From Brevibacillus sp. (GTDB lineage: Bacteria > Bacillota > Bacilli > Brevibacillales > Brevibacillaceae): 57,210 nucleotides of DNA. Under the pieces are notes generated by a model. The model had not been told where the DNA came from, made no database searches, and worked only from the letters and a program-made list of their open reading frames with translations. The stretch is from contig JARDZO010000003.1 of the NCBI GenBank assembly GCA_029240815.1, forward strand, positions 1 through 57,210, read 5' to 3'. The position numbers and the translations under genes were made by a program. Shown in pieces: positions 7,772 to 16,152 of the stretch (its first letter is position 1; the number at the start of each line of letters is the position of its first letter).

Positions 7772-9430
7772 ATGACATCTTTACCAAAAACGGACACTAA
7801 TCAAATGGTCACATATGATGCTGTCATTGTAGGGGCTGGTTTTGCAGGGTTGTACATGCTCAATCGTCTGCGGGAGGCAGGTTTGTCCACCTTGGTTTAC
7901 GAGGCTGGGGATGGAGTAGGTGGCGTGTGGTACTGGAATCGTTACCCCGGCGCTCGTTGCGATTCGGAAAGCATTTACTATAACTATACTTTTTCGGAAG
8001 AGCTGTATCAGGAATGGACCTGGTCTTCCAGGTATCCCGGACAACCGGAAATTCTCCAGTATCTGAACTTCGTCGCAGACAAATTTGACCTGCGGCGCGA
8101 TATACAGTTCAAGACACGCGTTGTTTCGGCTCACTACGATGAAACTAAAACCAAATGGTGCATTCAGACGGACGATGGAGCAAGTGTAATGGCTACGTAT
8201 TTTATCTCTGCTGTTGGATGTCTCTCTGCTGCCAATGTCCCTCCAATCAAAGGGATTGAGAGCTTCCAAGGTGAATGGCATCACACGGGGAACTGGCCGC
8301 ATGAAAAAGTGGAGTTCACTGGCAAGCGCGTGGGGGTCATCGGTACAGGTTCGAGCGGCATTCAATCAATTCCGGTTATTGCAGAAGAAGCCGCGCATCT
8401 CACCGTTTTCCAAAGGACACCGCAATATAGCTCCCCTGCGAGAAACCATGAGCTGGACGAGGAATATGTACAGTCAGCCAAGCGGCGCTTCCAGGAGATC
8501 AAACGAGCGATGCGCGAATCTGCAATAGGGTTTCCCACGAAGCGATCAGAGCAATCCGCATTGGAAGTGACAGAAGAAGAACGCCAGCAGGTTTACGAAT
8601 CGGCCTGGCAAAAGGGAGGTTTGATTTTTACCAGCACGTTCCAGGATTTGATGGTTAATGGAGAGGCGAACGATACCCTTTGTGAGTTCATCCGTACGAA
8701 AATTATGGAAACGGTCCAGGATGAAAAGATCGCAGAAATGCTGCTGCCCTCTTATTATTTCGCTACCAAACGCCCGGTGCTGGATACACGCTACTTCGAG
8801 ACATACAATCGGGATAACGTCACATTGGTGAATGTGCAGAAGGAGCCAATTGTCGAGATCACGCCAAAAGGCTTGCGTACGGAGGAAACAGAATACGAAC
8901 TGGATATTCTCGTTTTTGCTACTGGCTATGATGCGATGACTGGTCCGTTGCTGAAAATGGACATACGCGGAAAGAATGGACTGCCGCTCAAGGAAAAGTG
9001 GGCGGAAGGAGCACGGGTGAAGACGTATTTGGGAATCGCGACCGCGGGTTTTCCCAATCTGTTTATGATTACCGGCCCCGAAAGTCCTTCTGTCCTGAGT
9101 AACATGCCCGTATCCATCGAGCAACATGTGGAATGGATTGCAGACTGCATCCAATACCTCCGCGATCATGGTATGGATCGTATCGAGCCGAAGACCGACG
9201 CAGAAGAAGCCTGGAGCAAGCATTGCTGGGAAGTTGCCAATTCGACGCTCTTTACGAAGGCAGTATCTTGGTACACCGGAGCCAATATCAAAGAGAAGCC
9301 TGTTGGTTTCCCTATCTATCTGGGAGGAGTAGGCAACTATCGTCAAATCTGCACGGATATCGCTGCGAAAGGGTATGAGGGATTCGCCATACAAAATGTG
9401 GCGGAAAATGGTCAGGTGCAATCCTCGTAA
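7772..9430 (+). CDS. Type I Baeyer-Villiger flavin monooxygenase
   Basis: The protein has 552 residues from ATG 7772, chosen because GGGGGAAGG lies just before it; an upstream in-frame ATG at 7703 lacks such a box. It carries an N-terminal FAD Rossmann motif GAGFAG (21-26), the type I Baeyer-Villiger fingerprint FQGEWHHTGNWP (165-176, FxGxxxHxxxWP) and a second NADPH-binding Rossmann motif GTGSSG (191-196). Length matches cyclohexanone and phenylacetone monooxygenases. Such enzymes insert oxygen next to a ketone to make an ester or lactone using NADPH and O2. The gene stands alone between two terminators and next to a sigma-54 activator on the other strand. The substrate cannot be read from sequence. 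Confidence 0.93.
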   Translation: MTSLPKTDTNQMVTYDAVIVGAGFAGLYMLNRLREAGLSTLVYEAGDGVGGVWYWNRYPGARCDSESIYYNYTFSEELYQEWTWSSRYPGQPEILQYLNFVADKFDLRRDIQFKTRVVSAHYDETKTKWCIQTDDGASVMATYFISAVGCLSAANVPPIKGIESFQGEWHHTGNWPHEKVEFTGKRVGVIGTGSSGIQSIPVIAEEAAHLTVFQRTPQYSSPARNHELDEEYVQSAKRRFQEIKRAMRESAIGFPTKRSEQSALEVTEEERQQVYESAWQKGGLIFTSTFQDLMVNGEANDTLCEFIRTKIMETVQDEKIAEMLLPSYYFATKRPVLDTRYFETYNRDNVTLVNVQKEPIVEITPKGLRTEETEYELDILVFATGYDAMTGPLLKMDIRGKNGLPLKEKWAEGARVKTYLGIATAGFPNLFMITGPESPSVLSNMPVSIEQHVEWIADCIQYLRDHGMDRIEPKTDAEEAWSKHCWEVANSTLFTKAVSWYTGANIKEKPVGFPIYLGGVGNYRQICTDIAAKGYEGFAIQNVAENGQVQSS

Positions 9431-9442
9431 AAACAGATAATC

Positions 9443-9513
9443 ATAGCGGATTAATCCTGGGCAACGCGCTGGCGATTGGTCTAGCCATCTTTGCGGCGGT
9501 TTCGATTTACTGA
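9443..9513 (+). other. Possible remnant of a membrane-protein C-terminus
   Basis: One frame through the gap after the monooxygenase reads a convincing transmembrane segment (GLILGNALAIGLAIFAAVSI followed by Tyr and TGA at 9511-9513) with no start codon upstream. It resembles the last helix of a transporter. It may be a deletion scar; a chance hydrophobic frame cannot be excluded. Confidence 0.3.
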
Positions 9514-9600
9514 GTGGTGAAAAATACGTAAACTGCGCTTAGGCATACATGTCGCAGATGGCTTACTCATACCGGTATAATAATAGCTGAATGAGACGAA

Positions 9601-9632
9601 AGCCCGATAAAGGTCCTTATCGGGCTCTTTCT
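9601..9632. terminator. Bidirectional terminator between monooxygenase and activator genes
   Basis: AGCCCGATAA (9601-9610) and TTATCGGGCT (9617-9626) form a perfect 10-bp stem with a 6-base loop. On the plus strand it is followed by CTTTCTT. It sits between two convergent genes and probably ends both transcripts. Confidence 0.8.
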
Positions 9633-9647
9633 TATCCTTTTGGAACG

Positions 9648-11057
9648 CTACTTGATCCCCAAACTCCGCTTTTTCCTCACCAGCGTCGAGATATTGACCC
9701 CCAGCCTGTCCGCACATTCCTGCATGGTTTTCGTTTCATGAAGAATTCGTTGAATGTACTCGCGTTCAAAGCGGTCGACTGCCTCTTTCAACGGCATGGA
9801 TTGCTCCATTTTGGCCAGCTGAAGGGGGAGTGAGGCCTGTTGTATCGTACGAATGGGTGTCGGGAGCTGGTCTACTGTAATTCGCCCTTGGTCAGACATA
9901 TGATAGGACCGTTCGACGACGTTTTTTAGCTCACGCGTATTCCCCGGCCAGTCGTATTCCATGAAAGCCTCCAGTGCCTCTGTCTCTACGCGCATTTCCT
10001 GCTGGTACTTTTTCTCCAACATTTTTAAAAAGTAAAAAATCAGAGCTGGGATATCGTCACGCCGTTCGCGTAAAGGCGGGATCGTAAGGGAGAGAACATT
10101 CAGCCGGTAAAAGAGATCCTGCCGGAACTGTTTGTGCTCCACCATCGATTCCAGGTCGCTGTTGGTGGCGGCGATGATTCTCATGTTGACTTGACGCGAC
10201 GTTTTTCCGCCGAGTCTACGAATCTTTCCATCCTGCAGAACATTGAGCAATTTTACTTGTAAAGGGAAAGGCAGATCGCCCACTTCATCGAGGAAGATCG
10301 TACCGCTATGAGCGAGCTCAAAGAGTCCTTCCTTGGATTGGCTTGCCCCGGTAAACGCCCCTTTTTCGTAGCCAAAGAGTTCCGACTCGAGCAGGTGGTC
10401 GGGGATGGCCCCACAGTTGATCTTTATAAAGTCTCCGGTCCTGCCGCTCTTGGTATGGATATAGTTTGCGAGGACGTCCTTACCGACACCGGATTCCCCC
10501 AATAGCAGGATGGGAGAGTCATTGGTAGCAAAGCGTTCGGCCAAGGCGACGATTCGATGCATGAGATTGCTCCGATAGATCAGTTGACCTTCGTAATCGA
10601 TCTCGTTCTGAATCTGCTCCAGAGCTTGCTGGAAGGCCGAGTTGATTTGACGTGTTTCCTCCAGTTCTTGCTGTAGTTGGTTTAGTTCAGTAATATCACG
10701 GACGTTGCCTACGACAAACAGCAGCTCCTGATTCTCATCGAGCAGGGGCGTGGCTGTATTGATCGCTTTTCTGCCATTCGCATAATCGATCACCACACTG
10801 TGTATTTGTTTTGTCTGGATGGCCCGAGCGGCAGAAGAATCGGGTACCATATGCATTTCCTTTTGTTCGATAAAACTATATTGATCCAATACTTCCGCAG
10901 GAACGCCCGTAATATGCAAATACGCCTCGTTATAGAGCAGCACAAAACCATTCCGGTCGCAGATCGCCAGGCCGTCATGGGAGGTATGGAAAATGGTCGT
11001 GATCAGCTTGACTAGCTCATCATTGTCACTCGCCTGAAAAAATTGGGTTTGGTACAT
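9648..11057 (-). CDS. Sigma-54 activator with PAS, AAA+ and Fis-type domains, BkdR/AcoR-like
   Basis: The protein has 469 residues. An N-terminal PAS sensor occupies residues 15-125 (HDGLAICDRNGFVLLYNEAY, FVVGNVRDITEL), then a short coiled-coil linker. The central AAA+ domain has Walker A GESGVGKD (187-194), the sigma-54 contact loop GAFTGA (233-238) and the FLDEVGDL Walker B. The C-terminal Fis-type helix-turn-helix is near residues 440-466. The gene is divergent from the 2-oxoacid dehydrogenase operon that starts at 11240 behind a sigma-54 promoter, so it is almost certainly its activator. This mirrors BkdR and AcoR of Bacillus; the PAS ligand is unknown. The start is preceded by AAGGGGGC on the minus strand. 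Confidence 0.92.
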   Translation of the reverse strand: MYQTQFFQASDNDELVKLITTIFHTSHDGLAICDRNGFVLLYNEAYLHITGVPAEVLDQYSFIEQKEMHMVPDSSAARAIQTKQIHSVVIDYANGRKAINTATPLLDENQELLFVVGNVRDITELNQLQQELEETRQINSAFQQALEQIQNEIDYEGQLIYRSNLMHRIVALAERFATNDSPILLLGESGVGKDVLANYIHTKSGRTGDFIKINCGAIPDHLLESELFGYEKGAFTGASQSKEGLFELAHSGTIFLDEVGDLPFPLQVKLLNVLQDGKIRRLGGKTSRQVNMRIIAATNSDLESMVEHKQFRQDLFYRLNVLSLTIPPLRERRDDIPALIFYFLKMLEKKYQQEMRVETEALEAFMEYDWPGNTRELKNVVERSYHMSDQGRITVDQLPTPIRTIQQASLPLQLAKMEQSMPLKEAVDRFEREYIQRILHETKTMQECADRLGVNISTLVRKKRSLGIK

Positions 11058-11120
11058 AGAAGCCCCCTTGGACCGTTTCTGTAATCGAAATAATCAGAAT
11101 TGAGCATGGTTGCGCGATAA

Positions 11121-11180
11121 TGCATATGCAAAATTGATCATAAATTCGTAAAAAGCAGATCAACCAGACGTAAATTCGCT
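11121..11180. promoter_or_regulatory. Candidate activator-binding region upstream of the dehydrogenase operon
   Basis: A perfect 10-bp palindrome TGCATATGCA (11121-11130) lies about 50 bases before the sigma-54 promoter. Two copies of TAAATTCG begin at 11141 and 11171, exactly 30 bases (about three helical turns) apart. These are candidate binding sites for the divergent activator; this is inference from position and symmetry. Confidence 0.4.
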
Positions 11181-11196
11181 TGGCATGCTACTTGCT
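11181..11196 (+). promoter_or_regulatory. Sigma-54 promoter of the 2-oxoacid dehydrogenase operon
   Basis: TGGCATG (11181-11187), four bases, TTGCT (11192-11196). GG and GC are separated by exactly ten bases, as sigma-54 requires. It lies 44 bases before the E1 alpha ATG. Confidence 0.85.
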
Positions 11197-11239
11197 ATAT
11201 AAGATTGCAGGAATGAATCGGAAAGAGAGGGATGTATGA

Positions 11240-12307
11240 ATGTCTCCATTATATCAGGTATTGACTCCAGAGGGCGAACTGGTGCATGACATCGAGGGAC
11301 AGCTGGATCAAGAAACGATGATCAAGATGTATGAAAACATGGCGCTGGTGCGTCTGTTCGACCGTAAATCCATTAACCTGCAGCGGCAGGGACGTATGGG
11401 CACGTATGCCCCTTTTGAAGGACAAGAAGCCTCTCAAGTCGGCAGTGCCATGGCACTGACACCCGGTGACTGGCTATTTCCTACCTATCGTGACCACGCC
11501 GCAGCTATTGTGCATGGACAATCCATGGCACGCGTGTTTCTATACTGGATGGGCCATATGGAAGGAAGCATCAGCCCAAAAAACTTGAATATCATGCCGC
11601 CGTGTGTGCCAATCGCGACGCAAATGGTGCATGCCGTAGGAACAGCTTGGGCAAGCAAGCTTCAAAACGAAAAGCACGTGAGCCTGGCTTACTTCGGTGA
11701 TGGTGCGACATCAGAAGGGGATTTCCATGAAGCTCTCAATTTTGCGGGCGTCTTTAAAACTCCCACCGTGTTTTTCTGTCAAAATAATGGCTTTGCGATC
11801 AGTGTGCCTTTTTCACAGCAATCTGCCTCCAAAACGATTGCACAGCGGGCAGCCGCGTATGACATTCCTGGCGTGAGAATCGACGGCAATGACATTTTTG
11901 CGGTCTGGCTCACGATGAAAAAAGCAGTAGAACGAGCTTTGGCAGGCGAAGGACCGACCCTGATTGAGGCAATCACGTTTCGTTACGGCGCCCATACAAC
12001 AGCAGATGACCCGAAAAAATACAGGGATCAAGAGACGCTGTCAGAAGAATGGCGGCAAGAACGTGATCCGCTTCAGCGACTCCGGGTGTATCTGGAAAAA
12101 CAAGGATTGTGGGACGAGACAAAAGAAAGCGATTTCATCGCGAGCGCTGGAGCAAAAATAGATGCTGCCTTGGCGGAAGCGGAGAGCTATCCGAAATCAC
12201 GCCCTGAAGAAATGTTCAAGCACGTTTATGCAGAGCCTACATGGATGGCGACCGAACAGGAGAACGAACTAGTGAAGCCTGCCAAACAGGAGGGAATTCC
12301 AGCATGA
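11240..12307 (+). CDS. 2-oxoacid dehydrogenase E1 component, alpha subunit (pyruvate/branched-chain type)
   Basis: The 355-residue protein carries the thiamine-diphosphate fold with the GDGATSEGDFHEALNFAG cofactor motif ending in NN, plus an HTTADDP phosphorylation-loop-like region near the C-terminus. With E1 beta it decarboxylates a 2-oxo acid and passes the acyl group to the E2 lipoyl arm. The RBS is GAGAGGGATG. It is the first gene of a tight four-gene operon; its stop overlaps the E1 beta start (ATGA). The length and motif wording look as much like PDH E1 alpha as like BkdAA. Sigma-54 control and lack of general PDH context favour a catabolic branched-chain or special 2-oxo acid role. 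Confidence 0.9.
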   Translation: MSPLYQVLTPEGELVHDIEGQLDQETMIKMYENMALVRLFDRKSINLQRQGRMGTYAPFEGQEASQVGSAMALTPGDWLFPTYRDHAAAIVHGQSMARVFLYWMGHMEGSISPKNLNIMPPCVPIATQMVHAVGTAWASKLQNEKHVSLAYFGDGATSEGDFHEALNFAGVFKTPTVFFCQNNGFAISVPFSQQSASKTIAQRAAAYDIPGVRIDGNDIFAVWLTMKKAVERALAGEGPTLIEAITFRYGAHTTADDPKKYRDQETLSEEWRQERDPLQRLRVYLEKQGLWDETKESDFIASAGAKIDAALAEAESYPKSRPEEMFKHVYAEPTWMATEQENELVKPAKQEGIPA

Positions 12308-13287
12308 AACGGAAACTGACGATGATTCAAGCGATTACAGAAGCCATGGATCTAAAAATGGCAGAAGATTCCCGCGTCATGCTGTTAGGTGAGGATGTTG
12401 GCGTGAATGGCGGGGTGTTCCGGGCAACGGAAAATCTTCTTCAGAAATATGGCGCTGACCGTGTGGTGGATACACCGTTATCTGAGGCAGGAATGATCGG
12501 TGCGGCCATTGGCTTGGCGATGAACGGCTTGATTCCAGTAGTGGAAATCCAATTTCTCGCCTTTATTTATCCGGGCTTTGAGCAGATCGTCTCTCACGCT
12601 GCCCGCATGCGCTATCGGACACGTGGTCAATATCATGTACCCATGGTCATTCGCACGCCGTATGGGGCTGGTATTCGCGGGCCTGAGCTCCATTCAGAAA
12701 GTGTAGAAACGTTCTTTGCCCATGTTCCCGGATTAAAAGTAGTAGCCCCTAGCACTCCTTATGACGCAAAAGGCCTATTGATCGCTGCAATGGAGGACCC
12801 TGATCCGGTCATTTTCCTGGAGCCAACGAAACTTTATCGAGCATTTAAAGAAGAAGTTCCAGAAGAACTGTACCGCGTCCCGATTGGAAAGGCAAAAGTA
12901 GTTCGTGAGGGAACAGATTTATCCATTTTTGCCTGGGGAGCCATGCTCCGCGTGGCGGATGAAGCAGCGAAACAGATCGAACGGGAGCAAGGAGTAAGCT
13001 GTGAAGTCGTTGACCTGCGCACGATTTACCCGCTGGATCGGGATGCGATTGTCCAATCGGTGAAAAAGACAGGACGCGCAATTGTGGTCCACGAAGCGCA
13101 TAAGACCGCGGGAATGGGCGCGGAGATCATCTCGATCATTAACGATGAAGCGTTGATTTACCTGAAGGCTCCCGTGAAGCGGATTACTGGGTTTGACGTA
13201 CCCGTTCCCCAGTTCAGTATCGAGGATGATTATTTGCCTACACCTAGTCGTGTAATGAGCGGGATTATGGAAACGGTTACGTACTAG
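12304..13287 (+). CDS. 2-oxoacid dehydrogenase E1 component, beta subunit
   Basis: The protein has 327 residues from ATG 12304, which overlaps the E1 alpha stop by four bases. An earlier in-frame ATG at 12241 would run 64 bases into E1 alpha and is not needed. Typical segments are LLGEDVGVNGGVFRAT, DTPLSEAGMIGAAIGLAMNG and, in the transketolase C-terminal domain, VVDLRTIYPLDRDAIVQSVK with VVHEAHKTAG. It forms the alpha2-beta2 tetramer with E1 alpha. RBS CAGGAGGG lies in the E1 alpha tail. Confidence 0.93.
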   Translation: MKRKLTMIQAITEAMDLKMAEDSRVMLLGEDVGVNGGVFRATENLLQKYGADRVVDTPLSEAGMIGAAIGLAMNGLIPVVEIQFLAFIYPGFEQIVSHAARMRYRTRGQYHVPMVIRTPYGAGIRGPELHSESVETFFAHVPGLKVVAPSTPYDAKGLLIAAMEDPDPVIFLEPTKLYRAFKEEVPEELYRVPIGKAKVVREGTDLSIFAWGAMLRVADEAAKQIEREQGVSCEVVDLRTIYPLDRDAIVQSVKKTGRAIVVHEAHKTAGMGAEIISIINDEALIYLKAPVKRITGFDVPVPQFSIEDDYLPTPSRVMSGIMETVTY

Positions 13288-13304
13288 AAGAAGGGGCGAG
13301 GGCC

Positions 13305-14582
13305 ATGGTGGAGTTCAAGCTTCCCGACGTGGGAGAAGGCATGCACGAAGGGGAAATCGTAAAGATCCTGGTGAGTCCGGGAGAAGCCGTTCATCAAGAT
13401 CAACCAGTGATCGAAGTACAGACTGATAAAGTAAATGCGGAGCTGTCTGCGCCTGTTACTGGCGTTATCAAAGAGATTCGGATAGCCGAGGGTGACACGG
13501 TTGAAGTGGGCTCAACGCTATTGGTTATAGATACAGGGACAGATACAAGCGAGTCAAAGGAAGCTGTAGCCCAAGAAGGGAAGACTGCAGAGAAAATAGA
13601 GACGGCAAGCATCGCTCAACCAGTATTTCCGCTCACACCTCGCGCATTGGCGACACCCTATGTTCGACAACTGGCGCGAGAACTGAAAATCGATATTGAA
13701 AAGGTAAGCGGAACAGGAGCTGCAGGGCGTGTAACGGAAGAAGATGTACGAAATTATGCAGCAGGTACCGCTAGCAAAGCTGCCAAGAGAACAATTGCGC
13801 CTGCGATCATCAAGGAAACGATCCCTGCTGCCAGCGAGAAAGCACCTGCTCTGTCTGGATCGTCGGCGACGGCAGATGCGCAGATAGAAAGAATCGCGAT
13901 AAAAGGCATCCGGAAAAAGATTGCGGAGCACATGACGAAATCGGTTGCGATCATTCCTCATGTCACTTCTGTCGATGAAATGGAGATGGATCAGCTCCGG
14001 GGATTGCGCGAACAAATGATGCCGCTTGCCAATAAACGAAATATCAAATTGACCTTCCTCCCGTTCTTTATCAAGGCACTCGTGATTGCTCTCAAAGAAT
14101 TCCCTGTGATGAACGCTTCCATCGACGATGTGACCAATGAGATTTTGCTGAAACGTTTTTACCATATCGGCATTGCAACGGATACACCGGATGGTCTTAT
14201 CGTACCTGTCATCAAGGACGCGGATCGCAAGTCGATTTTTCAGCTTGCCGACGAGATCACAACTCTCGCTCAGCAGGCACGTGACAGCAAACTGACCATG
14301 GAGCAGATTACAGGTGGGACGTTTACGATCAGCAATGTAGGGCCGATCGGTGGTCTGCAGGCCACTCCGATCATCAATCACCCCGAAGTAGCCATCATCG
14401 CCCTGCACAAAATGGAGAAGCGTTGGGTGGTTCGCGAGGATGAAGGTGTGATTCGGTGGATGATGAATTTCTCGCTCTCTTTTGATCACCGCTTGATCGA
14501 TGGGGTCACGGCCGTACGATTTACAAACCGAATCAAGGAATTACTGGAGAATCCTACTCTATTGTTTGCGGAGATGGTCTAG
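13305..14582 (+). CDS. Dihydrolipoamide acyltransferase (E2)
   Basis: The 425-residue protein has one N-terminal lipoyl domain with the lipoylated Lys42 in QTDKVNAE. A Ser/Ala-rich linker follows, then a peripheral-subunit-binding domain near residues 118-150 (PYVRQLARELKIDIEKVSG), a second linker and the catalytic domain ending with FDHRLIDG (393-400, catalytic His395). It transfers the acyl group from E1 to CoA and forms the core of the complex. RBS is AAGGGGCGAGG. Its stop TAG is followed at once by the ATG of E3. Confidence 0.93.
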   Translation: MVEFKLPDVGEGMHEGEIVKILVSPGEAVHQDQPVIEVQTDKVNAELSAPVTGVIKEIRIAEGDTVEVGSTLLVIDTGTDTSESKEAVAQEGKTAEKIETASIAQPVFPLTPRALATPYVRQLARELKIDIEKVSGTGAAGRVTEEDVRNYAAGTASKAAKRTIAPAIIKETIPAASEKAPALSGSSATADAQIERIAIKGIRKKIAEHMTKSVAIIPHVTSVDEMEMDQLRGLREQMMPLANKRNIKLTFLPFFIKALVIALKEFPVMNASIDDVTNEILLKRFYHIGIATDTPDGLIVPVIKDADRKSIFQLADEITTLAQQARDSKLTMEQITGGTFTISNVGPIGGLQATPIINHPEVAIIALHKMEKRWVVREDEGVIRWMMNFSLSFDHRLIDGVTAVRFTNRIKELLENPTLLFAEMV

Positions 14583-16028
14583 ATGGTAGTCGGCGAAGTC
14601 GCAGTAGAAACAGATGTTGTTGTAATCGGAGGAGGACCTGGTGGCTACGCTGCCGCGATTCGGCTGGGTCAATTGGGCCAATCGGTGGTTCTGATCGAAA
14701 AGGAAGATCTCGGCGGAGTATGCCTGAATCGCGGCTGCATCCCTTCAAAAGCGCTGATTCATGCCGCTGGCGAATATCATAAGCTGACAACTCTGGGTAA
14801 ATTGGGCATCCAGCTACCAGAGGGAGAAGCGTCATTTCACATGCCGAAATGGCAGACGTGGAAAGCATCCGTAGTCAATCAGCTAAGCAGTGGCGTAGCT
14901 CACCTTTGCCAAGCAAATGGGGTTACAGTAGTGAAGGGCTCCGCAACGTTTTTGTCTAATGACCGGGTTGGCGTGGAGACCGGGGGAGACTTTGAAACCT
15001 ACAAGTTCCGGCATGCGATTGTCGCGACTGGATCTCGACCTTATATCCCTCAATTTCTCGCTCCGGACCATGAGTATCTTCTGGATTCTACTGACGCATT
15101 GAATCTCCAGGAAATCCCCAGCACGCTTGCGATCATCGGGGGTGGGTATATCGGTATGGAACTGGGGATGGCTTTTGCCAATCTCGGTACCAAAGTGACG
15201 ATTTTGGAGGCTGCAGATAGGATTTTGCCTCAAACGGCTTCGCACCTCTCACAGGAGGTGTTGAAACATGCGAAAAAGCTGGGGATAACCGTGAAGACGG
15301 GGGCAAGAGTGGAAACAGCAAATGTCACACAAGGGCAGGTTGCCCTTGACATACTCTCCGCAAACCAGGTTCGAGAGCAAATCACAACGGAAAAAGCACT
15401 CGTCACGATCGGCCGTGTTCCCTATACGAAAGAAATCGGGCTTACACAAGCTGGAGTTATGGTCGACGAACGTGGTTACATCCCGGTGGATCACACATGC
15501 CGCACGAGCATCCCACATATTTATGCGATCGGTGACGTGACACCGGGGCCAGCCTTGGCGCATCGAGCCTCGAAGCAAGGGATAGTCGCAGCCGAAGTGA
15601 TCGCAGGTCTGTCTAGCAGCGTAGATTCTCCCTATGTTCCCTATGTTATTTTTACCGAACCGCAAATCGCAGGTGTTGGCTTGACGAGAGAAGAGGCAGA
15701 ACAGCAGGGGTATCAAGTGACAGTCGCCTCGTTCCCATATCGTGCCAATGGCAAGGCTTTGTCTATCGATGAGAAGGAAGGCTTTGCGGAAGTGATCGTG
15801 GATGAAAAGAGCCATTTATTATTGGGCATGCATGTAGTTGGAGCAGATGCTTCCAATCTGATTGGGGAAGGGGCTCTCGCGTTGGAAATGGCAGCGCGCG
15901 TAGAAGATTTGGCACTGACGGTGCATGCACATCCTACCTTGAGTGAAGTTTGGCTAGAAGCAGCTGAAGCCGCACTTGGGCACGCCATTCATATCGTGAA
16001 TAAAACGAAAGTGGTCGTGCAATCATAG
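14583..16028 (+). CDS. lpdA: Dihydrolipoamide dehydrogenase (E3)
   Basis: The 481-residue flavoprotein has the FAD motif GGGPGGYAAA (17-26), redox-active cysteines C47 and C52 in GVCLNRGCIPS, the NAD motif GGGYIGMELG and the C-terminal dimer motif HAHPTLSEVW with the catalytic His. It reoxidises dihydrolipoamide to NADH. It begins immediately after the E2 stop, so the whole E1-E1-E2-E3 set is one operon. A second, different E3 lies at 39330, so the window holds two complete dehydrogenase complexes. The symbol is generic. Confidence 0.93.
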   Translation: MVVGEVAVETDVVVIGGGPGGYAAAIRLGQLGQSVVLIEKEDLGGVCLNRGCIPSKALIHAAGEYHKLTTLGKLGIQLPEGEASFHMPKWQTWKASVVNQLSSGVAHLCQANGVTVVKGSATFLSNDRVGVETGGDFETYKFRHAIVATGSRPYIPQFLAPDHEYLLDSTDALNLQEIPSTLAIIGGGYIGMELGMAFANLGTKVTILEAADRILPQTASHLSQEVLKHAKKLGITVKTGARVETANVTQGQVALDILSANQVREQITTEKALVTIGRVPYTKEIGLTQAGVMVDERGYIPVDHTCRTSIPHIYAIGDVTPGPALAHRASKQGIVAAEVIAGLSSSVDSPYVPYVIFTEPQIAGVGLTREEAEQQGYQVTVASFPYRANGKALSIDEKEGFAEVIVDEKSHLLLGMHVVGADASNLIGEGALALEMAARVEDLALTVHAHPTLSEVWLEAAEAALGHAIHIVNKTKVVVQS

Positions 16029-16046
16029 ATCCGCTTACCATTGAGT

Positions 16047-16084
16047 CTGCCGGGGAATCTTCCGTGCGGCTCTTTTTCTTTTTG
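16047..16084 (+). terminator. Probable terminator after E3
   Basis: GCCG (16049-16052) with GGAA can pair with TTCC and CGGC (16067-16070), giving an imperfect stem followed by TCTTTTTCTTTTT. The stem has a small bulge, so strength is moderate. Confidence 0.55.
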
Positions 16085-16152
16085 GGGAATGGATGTATCA
16101 TCAGCTATAATCATTGGAAAGACGGTATCCGTTCGTAAAGAGGGGGATGAAC

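Noticed and set aside
8546..9421. 291-codon open frame on the minus strand
   Set aside because: It is antisense to the Baeyer-Villiger monooxygenase and has no RBS or recognisable domain.
10308..10505. 65-codon plus-strand frame inside the activator gene
   Set aside because: Antisense to the AAA+ domain of the minus-strand activator, without support.
13554..14489. 311-codon open frame on the minus strand
   Set aside because: It lies fully inside the E2 gene, opposite a well-motif-supported acyltransferase, and its translation has no family features.
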